Source: Rhizobium laguerreae (GTDB lineage Bacteria; Pseudomonadota; Alphaproteobacteria; Rhizobiales; Rhizobiaceae). From it: 64,000 nucleotides of DNA. Every line of letters starts with the position of its first letter. Position 1 is the first letter of the stretch. The notes below the pieces were generated by a model that saw only the letters and a list, made by a program, of their open reading frames with translations, ran no database searches and had not been told where the DNA came from. Below are positions 38,764 to 47,443 of this stretch, piece by piece. The DNA lies in the NCBI RefSeq assembly GCF_002008165.1, contig NZ_MRDM01000010.1, positions 740,541 to 804,540 of the forward strand. Reading direction: 5' to 3'. The translations under genes and the position numbers were made by a program.

Positions 38764-38972
38764 ACTGCGCAGCCGCAGCCGCTGCGGGATTGCGCAGTGG
38801 CCTTGCGGCGCCTTCCGAGGTTGAGGTCGAGCGACGTCAGCCAGGCGGCAAAGCCAATAAGGCTATTGTTTCCGAACTCGGCATAGAATCTGTCCTCTTC
38901 CGCCTTGCCACCGCTTCGCTGGGGATAGTGCCGATAGCCGATGGTGCCTGCGATGGTGAGCATGTCGATCAT
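38736..38972 (-). CDS. Possible small protein divergent from the LysR gene
   Basis: A 78-residue frame starting MIDMLTIAGTIGYRHYPQRSGGKAEEDRFYAEFGNN. The ATG at 38972 has an AGGAAAGGA ribosome site, and the gene is divergent from the LysR regulator across 90 bases, the classic layout of a LysR gene and its target. Its last 28 bases overlap the end of the receptor gene on the other strand. Composition is protein-like for the first 50 residues, then Arg/Ala-rich and less convincing. No family recognised. Confidence 0.42.
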   Translation of the reverse strand: MIDMLTIAGTIGYRHYPQRSGGKAEEDRFYAEFGNNSLIGFAAWLTSLDLNLGRRRKATAQSRSGCGCAVQATLLAPR

Positions 38973-39062
38973 GACAATGTCCTTTCCTGTGTAAGACATC
39001 ACCTGATCTAGGCGTCGAATTTCTCTTTATAAACGGGGAAAATCCCGCTATGTTTTTCATCA

Positions 39063-39932
39063 ATGAAAAATGCGAGTTGGGATTCCTATCAGCTTTTCCT
39101 GCAGGTGGCCCGGCTCGGCGGGCTGACGGGGGCAAGCACTGCAAGCGGGCTCAGTCCTGCGACCGTCGGCCGGCGCATGCTCGATCTCGAGCAGGAAATC
39201 GGCCGCGCATTGTTTTCGCGCAGCCAGACCGGATACCGTCTGACCCAGGATGGCCAGGCGCTGCTCGATCACCTGCAGGAAATGGAGGCCGCCGCCCGCA
39301 AGGTGGCGGCGTGGCGGCAATCCGGCGAGGGCGGCACCACCGTCAGGGTCACCGCCGGCACCTGGCTCGCCTGGCTGCTGACCGAGAATTTCGCCGCAAT
39401 CCGCATGCCGGGCGATGCCTTCGCCATTTCGCTCACCATTGGCGAGGCGCGGGCGAGCCTTGCCTACCGCGAAAGCGATATCGGTATTCGCGCCTTCGAG
39501 CCTGAGGAGGCCAATCTCGCCGCACGTCAGCTCGGGGAGGTGGCCTATGCCGTCTATGTCAGGCGCAATGCCGCCGAGACCGACGAGCGTTGGATTGCAG
39601 TCGCTGAGGAGGAGGCCATATCGGCCTATCTGCGCTGGCCGCACGCCCATTCGGCAGCCGGGATCGTTGCCACCGTCAATCGGCCGCGCTCGCTGCCGGA
39701 TCTGGTGCGCGCCGGCGCCGGCAAGACCGTACTTCCCTGTTTCGTCGGCGATCTCCATCCCGAATTGCAGCGCCAGGGCGGCGAGTTGCCGGAGTTGCGC
39801 CACCGGCAATGGATCGTCATGAATGCCGAGGACCGCCACCGCCCGGAGATCCGGACCGTCGCCGACCGCATGACCAAGCTGATCAAAAGTTATGCCGATC
39901 TGTTCGCCGGAAAACGACCGAGCCGCGGCTAG
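39063..39932 (+). CDS. LysR-family transcriptional regulator
   Basis: A 289-residue protein with a LysR-type helix-turn-helix (SYQLFLQVARLGGLTGASTASGLSPATVGRRMLDLEQEIGRALFSRSQTGYRLTQDGQALL) and a shortened, variable effector domain (about 90-285). The ending is Arg-rich and the stop TAG is the first three bases of a palindromic repeat, so the original carboxy terminus may have been altered by the repeat. Target unknown; the divergent small frame at 38736-38972 is a candidate. Confidence 0.85.
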   Translation: MKNASWDSYQLFLQVARLGGLTGASTASGLSPATVGRRMLDLEQEIGRALFSRSQTGYRLTQDGQALLDHLQEMEAAARKVAAWRQSGEGGTTVRVTAGTWLAWLLTENFAAIRMPGDAFAISLTIGEARASLAYRESDIGIRAFEPEEANLAARQLGEVAYAVYVRRNAAETDERWIAVAEEEAISAYLRWPHAHSAAGIVATVNRPRSLPDLVRAGAGKTVLPCFVGDLHPELQRQGGELPELRHRQWIVMNAEDRHRPEIRTVADRMTKLIKSYADLFAGKRPSRG

Positions 39933-39969
39933 AGCATGATGCCGAAAACTGTGCAGCAGTTTTGGGACC
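39930..39969. repeat. Dispersed palindromic repeat, partial copy C
   Basis: TAGAGCATGATGCCGAAAAC followed by GTTTTGGG repeats the left arm and core of the copies at 11690 and 16749; the right outer arm is lost. The first three bases are the stop codon of the LysR gene. Core inverted repeat CCGAAAACTG/CAGTTTTGGG could still form a hairpin. Confidence 0.65.
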
Positions 39970-40073
39970 GCGGCTGCATCCAAGAGGGACGTCGAGCGCC
40001 GCACGCCCGATAGGTCGCGCGGCGATTGAAGAAGCGGGCCGACGTCACCGGCCCGCCAACGGTCGGCTTTTCG

Positions 40074-40310
40074 TCAATGCCGGTTGGTGACGACGACGGG
40101 GATCAGCAGGTCGCCCCAGTGGCCGTCGCCGCCGTGATGACGGGCCGAGCGCACCAGTTCGACCGAGACGCCGGCCTCGACGGCTTTCATGACCGATTGG
40201 TTCAGCCGGTGCAGGTCGTTGGCGAGCATGCGGATCGTCGTCTGCTGATCCTCGTTCATGCTGCTTGCCTGCTCTTCGGCCCGTTCTCTGACGCGTGTGA
40301 TGGATGCCAT
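40074..40310 (-). CDS. Small conserved-looking protein downstream of aceA
   Basis: A 78-residue protein (MASITRVRERAEEQASSMNEDQQTTIRMLANDLHRLNQSVMKAVEAGVSVEL, then a His/Gly-rich segment and LLIPVVVTNRH). It starts 21 bases after the aceA stop in the same direction behind GGAGGAG, so it is almost surely cotranslated from the aceA mRNA. Amphipathic helix at about 20-50. Nothing in the sequence reveals its function; its place suggests a role linked to the glyoxylate shunt. Confidence 0.68.
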   Translation of the reverse strand: MASITRVRERAEEQASSMNEDQQTTIRMLANDLHRLNQSVMKAVEAGVSVELVRSARHHGGDGHWGDLLIPVVVTNRH

Positions 40311-40331
40311 GATCTTCTCCTCCTTTTCGAT

Positions 40332-41621
<1,290 letters not shown>

Positions 41622-41761
41622 GCTGCTCTCCTCACTAAAAAGCGCGACAAAGGTGCTGCATGACAAGATTGACAATGAGAGCCGTTATGACCAGCAAAAC
41701 CTTTGATTTCCTGTCCGGAAAGAGGTTAAGATGAGGAGGATTGACAGAGCGGCGCTGTGAA

Positions 41762-41779
41762 TTTGTAAAATTTTGTAAA
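41762..41779. promoter_or_regulatory. Tandem TTTGTAAA sites in the aceA-regulator gap
   Basis: TTTGTAAA occurs at 41762-41769 and again at 41772-41779, one helical turn apart, 33 bases before the regulator start and 141 bases before aceA. RamB, a regulator of the same family in corynebacteria, recognises AT-rich sites containing TTTGCAAA, so these are candidate binding sites for the neighbouring regulator. Confidence 0.5.
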
Positions 41780-41811
41780 CATGAGCGCTCCTTCCTGTCA
41801 AAGGGTGTGAC

Positions 41812-43221
41812 ATGGCGGAACGGAAGATATTCGCAGGCCCGAAAGTCAGGCGCATCCGCAATGCGCTGGCGCTGACGCAGACCGCCATGGCCGAAGCGCT
41901 GGAAATATCGCCGTCCTATCTGAACCTGATCGAGCGCAACCAGCGGCCGTTGACGGTGCAGCTCCTTCTCAAGCTTGCAAGCGTCTACAAGGTCGATCTG
42001 GAAGAGTTGCGCGGGCAGACCGGCGGCAGTCTCGGCCAGCTCAAGGAGGTCTTTGCCGATCCGCTGCTGTCGGGCGAACTGCCGGGTGATCAGGAATTGG
42101 TCGAAGTGGCCGAGGCCGCACCCAATGCCGCAAGCGGCATGATCAAGCTCTACCGCGCCTATCGCGAGCAGGCGGCAAGGCTGTCCGATCTGACGGCGCT
42201 GATGGCCGCCGAAGGGCATACGCCGCTCGCCGCCGGCCGCTTGCCGCTGGACGAGGTGCGCGAGACGCTGGAGCGCCGATCCGGCTATTTCGGACAGATC
42301 GAGACGGCGGCCGAAGCCTTTGCCGCAACGCTGCCCTGGGGCGTCGATCTTGCCGCCGGGCTGAAGGACTGGCTGCGCTCCGAGCGCGGCATTGCAGTGC
42401 GTGTCTTGCCCGTCCACGTCATGCCGGATCTGCGCCGCCGCTTCGATCGCCATTCGATGCGGCTCTTCATCTCGGAGCGTCTGTCACCGGCCGACCGTGC
42501 GCATGAGATCGCCGTCGAGGCCGCGACGCTCGCTTTGCTGCCGGCAATCGATGCCGAACTCGACGATCTCGCGCTCTCCTCCGCCGAGGCGCGCCGCATC
42601 GCCCGCTTCGAACTTGCCCGTATCGCCGCGCTGGCGCTGGCAATGCCCTACGAGGCCTTTCTATCGGCGGCGAAGGCGACGCGCTACGATATCGATATTC
42701 TGCGTGCGCGCTTCGGCGTCTCTTTCGGCCAGGCGGCTGCGCGCCTTGCCATGCTGCAGCGCCCCGGGGCGGCCGCCATTCCCTTCTTCCTGATCGAGGT
42801 CGATGCCGCCGGCCACCGGCTGCGCAGGGCCGGCGCGCAGGGCTTCCCGCAGGCCCGTTTCGGCGGCGGCTGTCCGAAGCTCAATATCCATGCCGCCTTC
42901 TTGCAGCCGGGCCAGATCCTCGCCGAAACGGTCGTCATGCCTGACGGCGCATCCTTTCTGACGGTCGCCCGCACCCTGGAGGGACCAAGCGTCGAATTTG
43001 GCGAAAGGGTCAGGCGCACCGCGATCCTCATCGGCTGCGACGCTGCCCTTGGCGAAGGCGTGGTCTACGGGCAGGCGACGGCGCTCGAGCCGGTCGCGAT
43101 CGGTCCCGCCTGTCGCCTTTGCGAGCGGCGCGGCTGCCTTTCTCGCGCCGAGCCGCCGGTGACGAGACCGCTCGGGCTCGACGAGATGGTGGCAGGCCTC
43201 AGCGCCTTCGACTTCCAGTGA
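41812..43221 (+). CDS. ScfR/RamB-type XRE-family regulator, likely of aceA
   Basis: A 469-residue protein: an XRE helix-turn-helix at residues 8-62 (GPKVRRIRNALALTQTAMAEALEISPSYLNLIERNQRPLTVQLLLKLA), a middle IrrE/ImmA-peptidase-like domain (about 150-290) and a carboxy-terminal short-chain fatty-acyl regulator domain with clustered Cys (CRLCERRGCLSR). The peptidase-like part has HEIAVEA where active members carry HExxH, so it should not be catalytic. This is the layout of RamB and ScfR proteins, which control acetate and propionate metabolism. Being divergent from aceA, it very probably controls that gene in response to an acyl-CoA. Confidence 0.85.
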   Translation: MAERKIFAGPKVRRIRNALALTQTAMAEALEISPSYLNLIERNQRPLTVQLLLKLASVYKVDLEELRGQTGGSLGQLKEVFADPLLSGELPGDQELVEVAEAAPNAASGMIKLYRAYREQAARLSDLTALMAAEGHTPLAAGRLPLDEVRETLERRSGYFGQIETAAEAFAATLPWGVDLAAGLKDWLRSERGIAVRVLPVHVMPDLRRRFDRHSMRLFISERLSPADRAHEIAVEAATLALLPAIDAELDDLALSSAEARRIARFELARIAALALAMPYEAFLSAAKATRYDIDILRARFGVSFGQAAARLAMLQRPGAAAIPFFLIEVDAAGHRLRRAGAQGFPQARFGGGCPKLNIHAAFLQPGQILAETVVMPDGASFLTVARTLEGPSVEFGERVRRTAILIGCDAALGEGVVYGQATALEPVAIGPACRLCERRGCLSRAEPPVTRPLGLDEMVAGLSAFDFQ

Positions 43222-43347
43222 TTGTGAAATCATTGAGCGCGCAGGATTTTGCGCTTGTGGGCTTAGAAATTCCTTCTTAGTCTGCGTCGAAAACCAGAGG
43301 GAAAAGATGCTCCGGGTGCGGAATCTTTGAACAAAACAGGAGAAGTC

Positions 43348-44445
43348 ATGAGGTCAACCATCCTATGCGTGACGGCCGCCGCCGTTACCGCACTCCTTGC
43401 TGCCGCGCCGGCCTATGCGCAGGAGCGCGTGGTCAACGTTTACAACTGGTCGGATTATATCGACGACTCCATCCTGGCCGACTTCACCAAGGAAACCGGC
43501 ATCAAGGTCGTCTACGACACCTTCGATTCCAACGAGACCGTGGAAACCAAGCTGCTAGCCGGCGGCACGGGTTATGACGTCGTCGTCCCCACAGCCGACT
43601 TCCTGCAGCGCCAGATTCAGGCCGGCGTCTTCCAGAAGCTCGACAAGTCGAAACTGCCGAACCTTTCCAACATGTGGGATGTGATCCAGCAGCGCACAGC
43701 CGAATATGACCCGGGCAACGAGCACGCGGTCGATTACATGTGGGGTACGGACGGCATCGGCTACAACGTCAAAAAGGTCGCTGAAATCCTCGGTCCCGAT
43801 GTCAAGCCCGGCCTCGAAGTGATCTTCGATCCGAAGGTCGCCGAAAAGTTCAAGGATTGCGGCATCTACGTTCTCGACACGCCGAAGGACGTCATCACCA
43901 CGGCGTTCCGTTATCTCGGTCTCGAGCCGAACTCCACGAAGGCTGAGGATTTCAAGAGGGCCGAAGAGCTGCTGACGGCCGTCCGCCCCAATATCCGCAA
44001 GTTCCACTCGTCCGAATATATCAACGCGCTTGCCAACGGCGACATCTGCATCGCCTTCGGCTATTCCGGCGACATGCTGCAGGCTCGCGACCGTGCGGCC
44101 GAAGCCAAGAACGGGGTCGAAGTCAATTATTCGATCCCCTCGCAGGGCGCCCAGATGTGGTTCGACATGATGGCGATCCCCGCCGATGCGCCCCATGTCG
44201 CGGAAGCCCACGAGTTCCTGAACTACATGATGAAGCCTGAGGTCATCGCCAAGGCGAGCGACCACACCTTTTATGCCAACGGCAACAAGGCTTCGCAGCA
44301 GTTCGTCAGCAAGGAGATTCTGGAAGACCCGGCGATCTATCCGACCGAGGAGGTGATGAAGAACCTCTTCACGGTCAAGCCGTGGGATCCGAAAACGCAG
44401 CGCTTGGGGACGCGCCTCTGGACGAAGGTCGTTACCGGCCAGTAA
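43348..44445 (+). CDS. potF: Putrescine/polyamine ABC transporter substrate-binding protein (PotF type)
   Basis: A 365-residue periplasmic protein with a signal peptide (MRSTILCVTAAAVTALLAAAPAYA, cleavage before QERVV) and the PotD/PotF opening VVNVYNWSDYIDDSILADFTKETGI. Further family blocks: AGGTGYDVVVPTADFLQRQI and VDYMWGTDGIGYN. It binds putrescine or a related diamine for PotGHI. ATG 43348 follows AGGAGAAG; the in-frame upstream TTG is not needed. A perfect GC hairpin directly follows the gene. Confidence 0.92.
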   Translation: MRSTILCVTAAAVTALLAAAPAYAQERVVNVYNWSDYIDDSILADFTKETGIKVVYDTFDSNETVETKLLAGGTGYDVVVPTADFLQRQIQAGVFQKLDKSKLPNLSNMWDVIQQRTAEYDPGNEHAVDYMWGTDGIGYNVKKVAEILGPDVKPGLEVIFDPKVAEKFKDCGIYVLDTPKDVITTAFRYLGLEPNSTKAEDFKRAEELLTAVRPNIRKFHSSEYINALANGDICIAFGYSGDMLQARDRAAEAKNGVEVNYSIPSQGAQMWFDMMAIPADAPHVAEAHEFLNYMMKPEVIAKASDHTFYANGNKASQQFVSKEILEDPAIYPTEEVMKNLFTVKPWDPKTQRLGTRLWTKVVTGQ

Positions 44446-44454
44446 TTCAGCCTG

Positions 44455-44481
44455 GGCCCGGACGGCAACGTCCGGGCCTTT
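44455..44481 (+). terminator. Intra-operon hairpin after potF
   Basis: GGCCCGGACG and CGTCCGGGCC form a perfect ten-base-pair stem closed by a GCAA tetraloop and followed by TTT, ten bases after the potF stop and before potG. It should end some transcripts, giving more binding protein than membrane components. Confidence 0.75.
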
Positions 44482-44533
44482 CAATTACCGGCCGGGGTGG
44501 AGGCCGGCAGAACCTTGTATTTCGGGGAATAAT

Positions 44534-45676
44534 ATGAAGTCTCTCGGCAATATCCGCCGCGCTTTTGCGCCTTGGACGGATCCGTCTGCAAAACCCTTCA
44601 TTGCTTTCAAGAATGTCACCAAGCGCTTTGGCGATTTTACCGCCGTCGACGATCTGTCGCTTGATATCTATCACCGCGAGTTCTTCGCGCTGCTCGGCGC
44701 TTCGGGTTGCGGCAAGTCGACGCTCCTGCGCATGCTCGCCGGTTTCGAGCAGCCGACCTCGGGCGAAATCGTTCTCGACGGCACCGACATGGCCGGCACG
44801 CCGCCCTACAGGCGGCCGGTCAACATGATGTTCCAGTCCTATGCACTTTTCCCGCACATGACAGTCGAGAAGAATATCGCCTTCGGCCTGAGGCAGGACG
44901 GCATGTCGAAGGACGAGATGATTGACCGCGTCTCGCAGATGCTGAAGTTGGTCAAGCTGGAGCAGTTCGCCTCCCGCAAGCCGAACCAGCTTTCCGGCGG
45001 CCAGCGCCAGCGCGTGGCGCTGGCGCGCTCGCTTGCCAAGCGCCCGAAGGTGCTGCTGCTCGACGAACCGCTCGGCGCGCTCGACAAGAAGTTGCGCGAG
45101 GAAACCCAGTTCGAGCTGATGGACCTGCAGCAGAATCTCGGCCTCACCTTCGTCGTCGTCACCCACGACCAGGAAGAGGCGATGACAATGGCCGATCGCA
45201 TCGCCGTCATGAGCCACGGCAAGGTCGTGCAGGTAGCGACGCCTGCGGAAATCTACGAGGCGCCGAATTCCCGCTTCGTCGCGGATTTCATCGGCGACGT
45301 GAACATCTTCGACGGCAAGGTCGCCTCATCGGGCAATGGCACCGTTGAGATCGCCATCGACGGCGGCTTCAGCGTGCGCGTCGCCGCCGCCGAGACGCCC
45401 TCGTCAGGCAGCGCCGTGGGCTTCGCCATCCGGCCGGAAAAGATGCGGGTCGGGCGCATGCCTCCCGCCAACGCTTCGGTCAACGCTGCCAGGGGCGAAC
45501 TCTGGGATATAGCCTATCTCGGCGACATGACCGTCTTCCATGTGAAATTGCAGAGCGGCAATATCGTTAAGGCTTCGTCCCTCAATGCGCAGCGCTCCGT
45601 CGACGACCCCTTCACCTACGATCAGGAAGTTTGGGTCTCCTTCGACGAGAACGCCGGCATTCTGCTGAAGGATTGA
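44534..45676 (+). CDS. potG: Putrescine ABC transporter ATP-binding protein (PotG)
   Basis: A 380-residue ATPase with Walker A GASGCGKST, Q-loop QSYALFPHM, signature LSGGQRQRV, Walker B VLLLDEPLGALD and H-loop THDQEEAMTMADR, followed by a TOBE-type carboxy-terminal domain (about 285-375). The amino-terminal extension of about 25 residues before FKNVTKRFG is typical of PotG. Overall identity with the sugar ATPase AglK in the same window is only that of the superfamily. Next gene starts one base after the stop. Confidence 0.93.
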   Translation: MKSLGNIRRAFAPWTDPSAKPFIAFKNVTKRFGDFTAVDDLSLDIYHREFFALLGASGCGKSTLLRMLAGFEQPTSGEIVLDGTDMAGTPPYRRPVNMMFQSYALFPHMTVEKNIAFGLRQDGMSKDEMIDRVSQMLKLVKLEQFASRKPNQLSGGQRQRVALARSLAKRPKVLLLDEPLGALDKKLREETQFELMDLQQNLGLTFVVVTHDQEEAMTMADRIAVMSHGKVVQVATPAEIYEAPNSRFVADFIGDVNIFDGKVASSGNGTVEIAIDGGFSVRVAAAETPSSGSAVGFAIRPEKMRVGRMPPANASVNAARGELWDIAYLGDMTVFHVKLQSGNIVKASSLNAQRSVDDPFTYDQEVWVSFDENAGILLKD

Positions 45677-45677
45677 C

Positions 45678-46592
45678 ATGATGGGCAAGCTCACGTCCGG
45701 CCTCTACAATCGCCTCGTCATCGCCATTCCCTATACTTGGCTGCTGCTCTTCTTCCTGGCGCCCTTCTTCATCGTCTTTCGCATTTCGCTGTCGACGACG
45801 GCGATCGCCATGCCGCCTTACGAGCCCGTCTTCTCACTTGCCGACGGTTGGGCCGGGCTCTGGAGCAAGATCGGAGAGCTCTCCTTCGACAATTACAGCT
45901 ACCTCACCGAGGACTCGCTCTATTTCAATGCCTATGTCTCGAGCGTGGTGATTGCCGGGATCTCCACTTTCCTCACATTGCTGATCGCCTATCCGATTGC
46001 CTATGGCATGGCACAGGCGCCGCGCAGCATCCGTCCGACGCTGGTGATGCTGGTCATCCTGCCGTTCTGGACGAGCTTCCTGATTCGCGTTTATTCCTGG
46101 ATCGCGATCCTTAAGCCGGAGGGGCTTCTCAACCAGCTTCTCCTGTCGCTGCATGTCATCGACAGCCCGCTGATCATCCTCAACACCAATACCGCCGTCT
46201 ATATCGGCATCGTCTATTCCTATCTGCCCTTCATGGTGCTGCCGCTCTATTCGGCTCTGGAGAAGATGGACGGTACGCTGATCGAGGCGGCGCAGGATCT
46301 TGGTTGCACGCCGATAAAGGCCTTCTGGCGCGTCACCTTTCCGCTGTCGATCCCCGGTGTGGTGGCCGGCTGCATGCTGGTCTTCATTCCAGCCGTCGGT
46401 GAATTCGTCATTCCCGACCTGCTCGGTGGTTCGCAGACGCTGATGATCGGCAAGACGCTCTGGAACGAATTCAACGCCAACCGCGATTGGCCGGTCTCCT
46501 CGGCGGTAGCGACGATCCTGCTGATGATCCTGGTGATCCCGATCGTCTTCTTCCAGAACGCCCAGGCCAAGGCCGAAGAGCGGGGGAAATAA
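45678..46592 (+). CDS. potH: Putrescine ABC transporter permease (PotH)
   Basis: A 304-residue inner-membrane protein with six predicted membrane helices and the EAA loop near residues 195-220 (MDGTLIEAAQDLGCTPIKAFWRVTFPLSIPG). The first helix is in YTWLLLFFLAPFFIVFRISLS, as in PotB/PotH. Forms the channel with PotI. Two consecutive ATG codons (45678, 45681) are possible starts. Confidence 0.93.
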   Translation: MMGKLTSGLYNRLVIAIPYTWLLLFFLAPFFIVFRISLSTTAIAMPPYEPVFSLADGWAGLWSKIGELSFDNYSYLTEDSLYFNAYVSSVVIAGISTFLTLLIAYPIAYGMAQAPRSIRPTLVMLVILPFWTSFLIRVYSWIAILKPEGLLNQLLLSLHVIDSPLIILNTNTAVYIGIVYSYLPFMVLPLYSALEKMDGTLIEAAQDLGCTPIKAFWRVTFPLSIPGVVAGCMLVFIPAVGEFVIPDLLGGSQTLMIGKTLWNEFNANRDWPVSSAVATILLMILVIPIVFFQNAQAKAEERGK

Positions 46593-46595
46593 GTC

Positions 46596-47414
46596 ATGCT
46601 GAAATGGACCCGTTTCAACATCATCTCCGTCACGCTCGGCTTTGCCTTTCTCTACCTGCCGATCGTGCTCCTGGTGATCTTCTCCTTCAACGAATCGAAG
46701 CTCGTCACCGTCTGGGGCGGCTTCTCCACCAAGTGGTATGTCTCGCTGCTCTCGAACCAGGGCCTGCTCGACGCCGCCTGGGTGACGATCCGTGTCGGCC
46801 TGCTGTCGGCGACGGTCGCAACCATCCTCGGCACGATGGCGGCGCTGACGCTGGTGCGCTACACCCGCTTTCGCGGCCGCATGCTGTTTTCGGGCATGAT
46901 CTACGCACCGCTCGTCATGCCCGACGTCATCACCGGCCTGTCGCTGTTGCTGCTCTTCGTCGCGATCGGTTTCGACCGCGGCTTCTGGACGATCACGCTC
47001 GCGCATACGACGCTGACCATGTGCTTCGTCGCCGTCGTCGTGCAGTCGCGCCTGTTGAGCTTCGATCAATCGATCGAGGAAGCGGCGCAGGATCTCGGCG
47101 CGCCGCCGGTGCAGACTTTCTTCGAGATCACCCTGCCGATCATCGCGCCGGCTGTGCTCTCCGGCTGGATCCTTGCCTTCACCCTGTCGCTCGACGACCT
47201 GGTGATCGCCAGTTTCACGTCGGGGCCGGGCGCCACCACGCTGCCGATGAGGATCTACAGCCAGGTGCGCCTCGGCGTGACGCCTGAGATCAATGCGGTG
47301 TGCACGATCCTGATCGCGATCGTGACCGTTGGTGTCATCTGCGCCTCGGTCGTCACCAAGCGCCGTGAAATCCAGCGCCAGCGGGACGAGCGCGCGGCAG
47401 CCGCCGGCGCGTGA
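46596..47414 (+). CDS. potI: Putrescine ABC transporter permease (PotI)
   Basis: A 272-residue permease with six helices; YLPIVLLVIFSFNESKLVTVWGGFS is the PotC/PotI opening and SIEEAAQDLGAPPVQTFFEITLPIIAP the EAA loop. Starts three bases after potH and ends the operon. Its basic tail (TKRREIQRQRDERAAAAGA) is cytosolic. A hairpin shared with the convergent AsmA gene follows. Confidence 0.93.
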   Translation: MLKWTRFNIISVTLGFAFLYLPIVLLVIFSFNESKLVTVWGGFSTKWYVSLLSNQGLLDAAWVTIRVGLLSATVATILGTMAALTLVRYTRFRGRMLFSGMIYAPLVMPDVITGLSLLLLFVAIGFDRGFWTITLAHTTLTMCFVAVVVQSRLLSFDQSIEEAAQDLGAPPVQTFFEITLPIIAPAVLSGWILAFTLSLDDLVIASFTSGPGATTLPMRIYSQVRLGVTPEINAVCTILIAIVTVGVICASVVTKRREIQRQRDERAAAAGA

Positions 47415-47418
47415 GGTC

Positions 47419-47443
47419 TAAAGCGCGAGCTCCTCGCACTTTA
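47419..47443. terminator. Hairpin between convergent potI and the AsmA gene
   Basis: TAAAGCGCGAG and CTCGCACTTTA pair with one mismatch around a three-base loop, four bases after the potI stop and overlapping the stop codon of the AsmA gene. The A and T ends make it usable in both directions. Confidence 0.6.
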
